Origin: Apostichopus japonicus
Lineage: Eukaryota; Echinodermata; Holothuroidea; Aspidochirotida; Stichopodidae
Reading direction: 5' to 3'
DNA: 38,500 nt
NCBI RefSeq assembly: GCF_037975245.1
Contig: NC_092577.1
Span: forward strand, 1,920,001-1,958,500
The translations under genes were made by a program, and so were the position numbers. The notes under the pieces were generated by a model that made no database searches, was not told the DNA's origin, and saw nothing but the letters and a program-made list of their open reading frames with translations. This document shows positions 24,160 through 33,500 of this stretch, piece after piece (the stretch's first letter is position 1; each line of letters begins with the position of its first letter).

Positions 24160-24960
24160 CGGAATATTTAATCATGTGAAAAGAGTCAAGGAGTTTGATT
24201 GGCAGAGTATATATCCCTGTATGACCAGGATTTCAGATCATATGTTCCCGCTATGTCATGCCCTGTGTATGTCATCTAGGGGTCATCAAATTGGGGCCCA
24301 AATGTACAAGGAGAATCCTTTTTTGCAGTACATCCATAAGACATTGTGGTACGTAAATATCAATCACAGGAACTTTTGTACCAGGGCCTATACAGGCAGC
24401 AGCCAAAAAAGTTCATGTGGCCCTCACATGACTCACAAAGATAGCAGTTCTCTTTTATTGGTACAGGACCCTTTGGACCACCAATTACAGCAACTGTATA
24501 CTATTTTTAATAGACCCAGGCAGCAACCACAGAAATGTGCTGTGGGCCACAGATTATTTAATCATGTAAAAGAGAGCAGGGTGGTTCTTTTAGCGATGCT
24601 AGACCTTATGGTTATTGGGTATTCAAAAAAAACCATGAAAAAAATGTATCCTCTACCAGAGCCCCAAAAAAACATCCAAGGGCCCTTGGCCCAGACTTGA
24701 TTTGTCATGAAAAGAAACCAGAATCAATCTTGTAGTTGAACAGTTTTTGCATTCATTACAACTTTTTCCTGGTTCCCATGGAACAGTCATTATGGGCCCA
24801 TGGTCAACACATAATTTGATTATGTGAACAGAGCAGGATAACTATTTTAGGGTGTTGGTCCAATTGGACATTGGGGTGTCCAAAAATACCAACAATTTTT
24901 TTTCATGTAACAGGGCTGCAGAAGCAACCTCAGGAAAGGCCCAATGGCCAACACAGGATT
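24160..24960. repeat. Degenerate ~258-bp tandem repeats
   Basis: ATTTAATCATGTGAA/ATTTGATTATGTGAA recurs at 24166, 24556 and 24814. It is followed each time by AAGAG-AGG and, in the later two, by TTTTAG, TTATTGGG/CATTGGGG and CAAAAA-ACC. CAGGCAGCARCCA or CTGCAGAAGCAACC precedes, with GGCCCA-TGGCC blocks. The last two copies are 258 bp apart. A 174-codon plus-strand open frame (24176-24700) lies across this repeat and is probably fortuitous. Confidence 0.5.
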
Positions 24961-25423
24961 TGGTATAAATGTGAAAATAGACAAAGGGCCCAAGATTTGC
25001 ATTTTGAGAACAATTATATAAGTTTTATAATAGACATTTATCATTGTGTATAACATAAAGATTTTGCTTGCTTGCCGCTAGTGAACCAAATACAATCTCA
25101 TGCTGAAACCATTATTGTAACATTATTGTAATTTATAATTCATTTGTCAATCATTGTGTCCTAATTAAGCCACAATAACAGTTATACTGTATATATGCAG
25201 ACATGAAAATAACACGTAGCTTCATACAGAGCAGTTACACTGCAACCACAAAATCATCACCAGTGAACTGAGTGTTGTTCAAAGTCTCATTGCAATGTTT
25301 TGCAAATTCTATTGTATAAATTACGGAGGCCCAAAATCAGCAATTTAATTTCTATGTGCTATACCTGCCAGATATCGCACTCTAAATTTTTAAGTATATA
25401 TAGTTTGTTTTTTGGGGGAATTC
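24961..25423. other. No recognisable feature
   Basis: AT-rich, with no gene, repeat or RNA structure recognised. Confidence 0.5.
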
Positions 25424-25721
25424 CACGAGACAGAAGGTCCGTGAGATCGATGGTCTACATGATGGTCCCTTGATAGCCCGGCCAGACTGAAGGTCCGAGC
25501 CAAGTGACAAAAACCTGAAATGACACCATTTCATGATTCCATGCACATACTAGAACAACAAAAAGAAAGCAAAAAAAAAAAAGAAGCAACTGTTCGAACA
25601 AAATATTTTTCAGAAAAATTGCATTTAGTTCCTCACTCAACTGAAAATTTTCAAAATTTGTCTTTTTGATAAAAGAGAAGAAGGTAATTAGAAAACCTAA
25701 ACCTTTACAACCATAGGCAAC

Positions 25722-25742
25722 GGGGGGGGGGGGGGGGGGGGG
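25722..25742 (+). repeat. 21-base G homopolymer
   Basis: An uninterrupted run of G immediately precedes the CAGTGGCGTAAG element. Its true length is uncertain because such runs are prone to sequencing error. Confidence 0.9.
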
Positions 25743-25746
25743 TGAG

Positions 25747-25943
25747 CAGTGGCGTAAGTAGACTTTTTTCATTAGAGGGGGTCAAAGAGATTCACAAGGG
25801 GGGCAATATTGTTTAAAATAGGGTATTGCTTTAGTTATATTGTATTCTAAAATTTCATTTGGGAAAGCAAAGGGGGCGAGACTTTTGAGAGCGGGGGTCC
25901 TTCCCCCCCTTCAACCGCCCAAGCCCCCTTGCGCAAGTCACTG
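25747..25943. mobile_element. ~197-bp MITE-like element, CAGTGGCGTAAG ends
   Basis: The left end is CAGTGGCGTAAGTAGAC. The reverse complement of the right end is CAGTGACTTGCGCAAGG. These are imperfect inverted termini, G-rich on the left and C-rich on the right. There is no open frame. It shares its terminal motif with the element at 19766. Flanking target duplication is not evident. Confidence 0.5.
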
Positions 25944-26126
25944 GTATCCACTATGAAAAGAAATGGCTGTAAATTCTTTTTAACTACGCGCTTAATCAAC
26001 GTAATATTACCAGTAGTAATATTAGGGCCTAGTGATGGTTTCGGTCTTGCGGACCTCTTTTAATTTCAGTCTCGCAAACCTTTAGTCTCGCAGACCTTCG
26101 GTCTCGCGGACCTTCGGTCTTGTGGC

Positions 26127-26484
26127 CTGTAACTGTTATTTGGTAGCATGTAGATGTCCTGTTCCAATAATTCTATCACACTTTTGGGAAGGCGTTTCCC
26201 AGGAACCAAATAGACAAATGTATTGAACTAAGGTAAATCATACTTCATTGGGTTTTTTTAATATTCCTATTCAAAATACTTATTGTCTAGTAATTATATT
26301 TTTCTGTACATTGTGTTCTGTTCTTGACCACTATGCTAGCAACAAGGTAACAATTGCTATTGTTTGTGTATATAAGAAATAGCCCAGACTTGCAACTGTT
26401 TATACAGTAGTTCATCCCTACACTACAGGTACCTGTACTGTACATACAATACCTGTGTACAAATGTAGCACATGTACATTCAAC
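26127..26484. other. No recognisable feature
   Basis: AT-rich with repeated TGTAC-type words (GTACCTGTACTGTACATAC near 26429). No gene or element was recognised. Confidence 0.5.
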
Positions 26485-26515
26485 CAGGGAGTTGTTATGG
26501 AACAACAACTCCCTG
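26485..26515. repeat. CAGGGAGTTGTT hairpin, copy 2
   Basis: CAGGGAGTTGTT (26485-26496) and AACAACTCCCTG (26504-26515) form a perfect 12-bp stem with a 7-base loop. Confidence 0.8.
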
Positions 26516-26590
26516 ATTCAACAGTGGAGTATACATGCAGTAAGATGCCATTGATATCTCTCAGGTATGCATTGCACAGCTTGATAATAC

Positions 26591-26619
26591 CAGTGAGTTG
26601 TTCCATTAACAACTCCCTG
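26591..26619. repeat. CAGTGAGTTGTT hairpin, copy 3
   Basis: CAGTGAGTTGTT (26591-26602) pairs with AACAACTCCCTG (26608-26619) with one mismatch and a 5-base loop. It is the third member of the hairpin set. Confidence 0.75.
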
Positions 26620-27401
26620 ATAAGAGCCCCCATCAAGGTCATAGGTGTAACAAATAGGACAGTGTGCCCACTGTTATGTCTGTTTCTTGTTTATTGGTCA
26701 ATGAACTGGAAGCTGCTGACATTTTGGAGGCTTCTGGCTTGTTTCACAGTCACAGTACACATGGAAATAAAATAGCAGAGGAAAGGTTGCTCCTTTGCCG
26801 AAAAAGTTTTGAATGGTCTTGCAATACTGTTTACCTCAAAAGTGTTGAACAGGCACAAAATTAGAATTTGTTTTATCTCGCGGTTTTCATTATATACCAA
26901 CTTTGATTTTGGATAAGTTTTGTTTGAAACAGTTAGGTTCATTGGTCAAATTTGTTTCACACTAGTCTAGGATATATATACTTTGTCAGTGTCCTGTCTT
27001 GCAGACTCCAGTCATTCAATTTATATAATTATAAATAAATACAATGCTTGATATAGCGCTATTCAAATATGATCATAGAGCTTAGACTCAATTGCAACTT
27101 TGTTTGTATTGTAAGTTGACTTGGATAAAGTGTGAAAGTCAAGTAAATACAACCACCCCCCCCCTTCTTGTATCCAAGGACTGGTGCAGTATTCGATGTG
27201 GTATGTACATTGTCAGGCATAATTCATATAAATTGGAGGGAAAATATGAGCGTTCCCTATCAATTACTCTATTGGTCACAATATGTTGAATTTAATGTAC
27301 ATACTTTATGAAAACTCTCAATTGGTTAAAGCAAATTGCACAAGAGTCAATTTCAGGCATGTTACAAAATCAATGCTAAAAGAAATTGTGTCAAATTGAA
27401 A
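26620..27401. other. No recognisable feature
   Basis: AT-rich with a C run at about 27156. Open frames up to 106 codons overlap on both strands and have no recognisable domains. Confidence 0.5.
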
Positions 27402-27405
27402 TATA

Positions 27406-28442
27406 GTCAGTTGGGGTAAAAAAAAACAAGGGGGTAGTTGGGGTAAAAAAAAACAACCCCTTTTTATAGAAGGGGAATATTTAGCCAAAGTTCCAATTTA
27501 TTTTGGGTGATAGTCCTATATGTCTAGTTTATTATTATATAATTTCTGGAACTCTATGTCACTTCGCTGCCAATCACCGCTTCGTCGAATCAAGCGAATG
27601 CTAAACTAGCAAAATTTGAAGTTTGTACCACATATCCGAAACTTTCTCCTGCATACCCAGCTTATATGATGTGGAGATTATTCCAGCAGTTACAGCATAG
27701 CAGTTAGTGATATTACACTCCCCCATGGTAGAATTACTCCAACTTCATTCACGCTTCATGGGGGGGCCTTGTTTTTTTTACCCCCAAAAAATGATGCAAA
27801 TGGGGTAAAAAAAAACAAGTACTTTCCGGCTCCAATGTACTCCCTATTTTGCCTGAATGGATACATTTTTCCATAATGTTGATTTTAGAGGTTAGGCAAA
27901 TAGTTTTCATGTCTGTCAAGTGTCAAAAATGTTAAATTATTGGGCAGAAGTAACTGAAATTGGCTCAACTCCAATGTTTCTACTATATTATACCACATTT
28001 GTGTAGCATCATATACACACTGTACAGTATGAATATGGCTGAGCATGACATATGACACGAGCCATCCATAATTACGAATTAAGACAATTCACAATTTTTT
28101 TCCTTTTTCATGTAAAGGTAGTAGCTCATACTTAGATGTAATTATATGCAAACATGATTTTAAGATACATTCATGAAGAAAATAGCTGTTTTCTAGCATT
28201 GTTTTTTTTTACCCCGGCATTGTTTTTTTTTACCCCGAATTAAGCAAATTTTGGGGGTAAAAAAAAAACAACATTTTTCGCATAAAACGACACTTTCCAT
28301 TTACATAAAAGTTATTTTTGTTAGATTCTCTTGAAGAGAATTCCACTCCACACACTTGAACATTGGAACCAAAACAATACCTCTTACTCATCAATTTTTA
28401 GAGCAAACTTTAGGTAAATTGTTTTTTTTTACCCCACTTGAC
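27406..28442. mobile_element. ~1.04-kb MITE-like DNA element
   Basis: The left end GTCAGTTGGGGTAAAAAAAA is mirrored by the right end; the reverse complement of 28419-28442 is GTCAAGTGGGGTAAAAAAAA, then ACAA. TATA flanks both sides (27402-27405 and 28443-28446), consistent with a TA or TATA target duplication. There is no transposase open frame, so it is non-autonomous. The superfamily is not certain; a TA target would suggest Tc1/mariner-like mobilisation, but the TIR matches no family I can name. Confidence 0.7.
27413..28435. repeat. Eight copies of GGGGTA(8-10)CAA within the MITE
   Basis: On the plus strand the motif lies at about 27413, 27440, 27802 and 28254. On the minus strand it lies at about 27769-27784, 28199-28215, 28220-28236 and 28419-28435. 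The two terminal copies are part of the inverted ends; six are internal, including close direct pairs at both ends. Confidence 0.85.
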
Positions 28443-28624
28443 TATACCTGCTGTTTTGCACTTAAAGTTAGCATGCCTACACTAAACTAACTAACACTGA
28501 GAAGGACCTGCTTGTATCTGTCACATACTGAACAAATTTTATCCTTTTTCAAAAAGTATACACAATCTACAGTTTAGAGTGCGGGCTCACAGTAAGGACA
28601 CATGCTACTGAATTTGGTTTACAC

Positions 28625-28628
28625 ATAA
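28625..28628. repeat. Target-site duplication ATAA (left)
   Basis: ATAA immediately precedes the 3' LTR and is matched by ATAA at 37829-37832 just outside the 5' LTR. It is the 4-bp duplication expected from integrase. Confidence 0.8.
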
Positions 28629-29374
28629 TGTAATATTGTGACGAGCCCGGCTCCTCCGATAGTAAAACTATATCGGGACTCGCGATAGAAAGGTACTGGG
28701 ATATCTTGATGCCGTATTTATGCTTCTTCAGGAGATGTCTCGAACGGAAGAAAACAATGACTTCACACAAAAAAACAATTTGACGAGATAGGATTTGATT
28801 TGATGATTCGGTATAATTTCTTCTCTGTCGATTCTCTTTACAAATAAAACTAAATTACAATGATTTGACTTGACTTGACTCCGTCAATTAAACAATTAGA
28901 AAGAGTGATGAAATGGTGACGAAGCAACGAACTGATCACGGAGCGCTGACGGAGTGATAAATTTTCTGATCAAGTGATAAACTTTCGACCTCCTTTTCCT
29001 TTTAAACCTTACTTCCATAAAATCCCTCTGCGCATAATCAGTAGGCAGCCAATAAACTGACCATCCTGTATTAGCTTAATGATATAAAAATAAGTGCGCT
29101 GGCACTGATCTGCCCTGATTGGTTGGGAGTTTGGAAGTCCATCCCCTTTCTATGGAAACTTCCATACCACGTGAGAGAACCTTCTCGAATGTTCCACAGA
29201 CATAATGGAATCTATTTTGGGAAAAGGCCCTGTACCAAGATTCAATAAGATAGTTAAAAAACTTCTCGTGGGAAAACTGAATCCATGACCTAGATAAATA
29301 CATAAGAGGCCCGTAAGGTGTCTCGATGGAGCTTTTCGGTAACATCAAAGAGATGGTATCACTATTTCATAACA
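28629..29374 (-). repeat. 3' LTR of the retrotransposon
   Basis: 746-bp direct copy of 37083-37828. The match ends abruptly at 28628 (A against C one base further out at 28627/37081) and after ...CATAACA at 29374. It should supply transcript 3'-end processing; no clean AATAAA was identified on the minus strand. Confidence 0.95.
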
Positions 29375-29390
29375 TCCCCCTCAATCTTTT
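29375..29390 (-). promoter_or_regulatory. Polypurine tract
   Basis: The minus strand reads AAAAGATTGAGGGGGA immediately before the 3' LTR, the expected position and composition for the plus-strand primer in LTR elements. Confidence 0.8.
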
Positions 29391-30549
29391 AAAATTTTTG
29401 GATACTCCAAAATTTTAACATCATACTGCTTTAACTTATCATTATCTCAAGAAGGTAGAGTACTGTAAGCACATTCACTAATATTCATTGACACTATTCT
29501 CCATGAAAATATTTTGTGTACCTCTTCAATACTGATGACATCATATGATGTAATCTAAAAAAAAAAAATATCATTAAGATATCTTAAAGTTACATGACAC
29601 AGCAAAATATGCAGTATCTCTTACAAAATACATTTATGCATTTCATACATCAATAATACATTTATATCAAAAGTGAAATCATGCCGTGATTTGGGGAGAG
29701 ATCAGAGAAAACTAGACTTAGTTATCTTTTAACTGAACAGAACACCTTAGCGTTCCATAAAAAATTCGTACACTAAAAAAAAGAACCTTAAAATATTACA
29801 AACTCATTTACAAAACCTCCTCTTTAATGAAGTCATAGTTTCAAAACTGCTTTGAAACCTTGTGAATCATATACATTCACTTCAAGAAAATCAAGAAAAT
29901 GTGACTCGATAGCATGGTGACCCTAGGTATGCACTCCGAAATGATAGTCTAGTAAAGTACCAAAGTACTAGATATTCGATACCATAAAAGAGACCCCATA
30001 GACTATGATATCAACAAATCTTTCTTCAAATTTACATAATACTTAACACCTTGTCTTTTCAACTTCATGATGAAATTTACTTTTGCATGAATAATTGAGG
30101 AAAAGAAAATATATACATAACTTCCTCAAAAGATCTATACTTTCATTTGCTTCGATAACTGTTGCTGTAAGCAAAAGTTGCACATCTTCAATGCTGTCTC
30201 TGAATAGCCTTCAATATAACATCAATGATGCAATGTAAATATCCTTAAAATATTTCTCAATATATGAAAACCCATGTTGCTAATATTCCGGATATGTTCT
30301 AATTGCCGGGTAAACGTTTGAACGAATTCTTAAGGAGAAATAAGGTATACTCACTACATATTTGTTATAAAAGATGAAACTAGGTCAGTTGGTGGCGTTT
30401 TTAACAATAAAGCTTATATTGTTACACCATACAGTACAATGACTTCCACTTAATAGGTATGCAGGTAATTGCCATGACGCATTCCATTCATACAATTGTG
30501 GGTAAAACACCTGTTCATCTGAACTTAAAGCAATATGCAGTTATACATA
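29391..30549 (-). other. Retrotransposon 3' non-coding region
   Basis: About 1.16 kb of AT-rich sequence lie between the pol stop and the purine tract, with no open frame of note on either strand. This is the position where env would sit in some relatives; no trace was recognised. Confidence 0.7.
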
Positions 30550-33500
30550 TTAACCATATAATGTTTGCAACATCCTGCCTGGATTGCCTGTAATGTTCAA
30601 TCCCTTTTCATGGAGAAAATTCATTATTTCCTCTGTGTTGGAATATTTTCCTACATTCCACCAAAAATCATGACTCTTAAAGCCTGATGGAAAACATGGT
30701 GTCCGATAGGTGACCAGAACCTGTAATTCACCCAATTTGTATCGAGCACGTTGGACTTTCATGTCTCCTTGTGGAGCATTTGCAAAAACTTTCTTTTGCC
30801 TTAATATGCTATCTTTCATGGAAGGATATGGAAGTGCTAATCCTTCATTATGTGCTCTATTCTCCAGAAAGGATGCAACATTCATTGGCTTAGTGGTCAT
30901 AAGACACATGACATGATCTGAAGTTACCCCTGGCAAAATGTTACCAAACTCATCATGAAACTCAATATGTGCATCTTGCATGACATTAACATTTTCTGCA
31001 TTAGAAGTGTTACTACTCAAAACATTTCTCATTCGAGCAACCTTTTCACTTGATGAACCCTTTGTTTTCAAGACCTGACGCAATTTCTGAATGTTGGTGA
31101 TATTCTTAGTTTCAGAAGATGCTCTTACAAAACATGGCTTAAGCCTGTTATAATTGAATACATCACTAAGAATTTCTCCTTTGAGAGTGGCCAACAAATA
31201 ATGAGTCCTATCTAAAACTTGATGGATCACTAATGGTCCACACCATTCTGCAGCAATTTTGCGAGAGTTCGCAGTCAAGGAGGAAGACGTTGGCTTATAC
31301 AGATACACTAATTGACCCGTTGAATAAATTGCACCCTTGTCCAGTTTTGCACTTATCTTAACATTTTGAGCATCTTGTTGCTTCTTTTGTAAGCCTAACA
31401 TTACCCTTGACAAATGATCAAATCGTTTCTTTAACAATGCAGCATATTCTCCATGAGATTGTGATAATCCTGCCATTGGATTGAACGATAAATTTGTAAG
31501 ATTTGGTGGCTTACGTCCAAATGCAAGTTCAAATGGGCTATAGTTACCCAACTGAGGAGAGGAAAATGTGTTATATGCATAGGCTGATGTTGGGACAAAT
31601 CGTACCCAATCCGTACCAAACTGATTTAAGTTCACTTTGAGGAAATTTGAAAGAGTCTGAATGTGTCTTTCAACCTGTAAGCTTCCATGATTGCTTACAC
31701 TGATGAACTTTTGTTCAATGCCTAAAGCTTTACTTAAGAGCTCCACTAATTTCCCTGTAAGAGAAGCTGCCGCATCACTTATGATACAAGACGGTGGACC
31801 AAAGGTTGTGACTACCCTCTGCAATAATGCTTCACATATCGTTTCAGCATCAAGAGTCTTAAGAGAAACACATACAACAAATCTAGTGATCTCATCACAA
31901 ACAACCATCAAATGTTTAAATCCTGTAGCCGTTGTGGGCATAGTCTTGAAATCCAGACTAAGTCTGTCAAAAGGACGATAAGAATCAGGAATGCGAGCAT
32001 GATATTGTCTCAATTTGTCCGGTTTCTTACGGAATTCTTGACAACGGAGACATGCCTGAATATAATTACTGATGCGTTGAAACATATTGCGCAGATAGAA
32101 ATGCTGTCTAATGGTCAAATATGTACGCATTACACCTTGATGATTACTTAACAAGTCATCATGATATCGAGATATTATCTGTTCTACCATAGTCTCAGGT
32201 ACGACTAACTGAAGAGTCATCTTAGCATCATTAGTCTCATGCAAAAATATCCTGAATAACAAACTATTACATAACAAATAATCCTCTGCTTGAGAACGAA
32301 CAGTTCTAGCATGCTTAGCATTACTTGGAATAATGTCGTGTGCAAGAAAATCATAAATTGGTTTGTAGTAAGGACAAGTTTGTTGTTGAACTTGCAACTC
32401 TTTTACATCAAATGGCAGATCATAGTTTTTGATCAGCTTTCCTTGAATTGCCTTCATGACTTTATTCAATTCCTTTTGTTTTGGAATGTGCCCTGTAACC
32501 AAATGATCAATGTTTGTTATGACTGGCTTTGGCTGAGCAAATAATTCTGGTGGTGGTTCTCTGACTACCTCTGGCACTCTATGTCTACTCTGATCCACTA
32601 ACCTTGGCTCTGAAGGTTGAGAAACACTTGTAAAATTTGGCACAACCAATACATCAGGACTATATGTATGTCTATTTTCACTAGGCATAGTAATAATAGG
32701 CCTTTGAATATATGTTTCTCTCTTATCAGTAGAACTAACTGGTGTAGTCGTCTTTTGTGACTCAGATTGTGGTCTCTGTGTAACATGCTCATTAGAATGT
32801 GTTGCCTTAGGACTGGATTTCTTTTCAACTCTATTTGTTGATTCTTTGGCTGGGGAATCCTGCTTGGACTCCTTAGTGACTTTGTTCGGAAATAAATCTG
32901 GAACTTTGACTCCCATTGACCTTGCCTTTGACCTTGTCATGATTGGATTAAATGTCTCCTTAGGTGGAGTTGAAATATCCTCATAAAAACTGACCTCTTG
33001 AGCAACCTGATCTATTTCAGAGTGAAATTCCTGTGGTGCTCTAGACAAATAGTCTGCCAAAACCAATTCTGAGCCTTTCTTATAACCAACCTGAAATGTA
33101 TATTCTGACAATTTGAACAGAAGTTTACGTAAGCGTGTAGTTGCTGGTTCTTGTTTTGACTTAAACAATTCAACAATGGCTGAGTGATCAACATATGCCT
33201 CAAATTCTACATTTTGCAATAAATGTTTGAATGCTGTCACATTAATAAATAGACCCATCATTTCTAATTCAGTGACACTATACCTCTGACATGCTGGTGG
33301 TAATATCTTAGAGTAATATGCAATAATATTCTCTTTGCCATTAACTCTTTGTGTCAGGTATGATCCTGTTGCTACTCGTGATGTGTCGCTATATAATACA
33401 AAACGACCATATTTCTGTGGCATATGCAATATAGGTGGATTACACAACAACTCTTTAATACTTTGAAATGCACACTGATGTTCCTCTGTCCATTTAAATA

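Larger units (their letters stand above)
25424..26126. mobile_element. Possible small element bounded by inverted GGACCTTC repeats
   Basis: The left side (25424-25500) has CACGAGACAGAAGGTCC, GATGGTCTAC and GACTGAAGGTCCGAG. The right side (26039-26126) has three to five head-to-tail copies of a ~17-bp unit, GGACCTTCGGTCTCGC, in the opposite orientation. The reverse complement of the outermost left sequence (GGACCTTCTGTCTCGTGG) lines up with the outermost right sequence (GGACCTTCGGTCTTGTGG). This may be a second, smaller foldback-like element; no target duplication was confirmed. Confidence 0.4.

Noticed and set aside
24176-24700. 174-codon plus-strand open frame
   Set aside because: It lies on a degenerate tandem repeat, has no recognisable domain, and its composition looks like translated repeat sequence.
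29391-30549. Possible env gene after pol
   Set aside because: No open frame of meaningful length and no signal peptide or membrane-spanning pattern was seen.
31000-31200. Chromodomain at the Pol C-terminus
   Set aside because: No aromatic-cage pattern or typical chromodomain spacing is visible after the GPLVI module.
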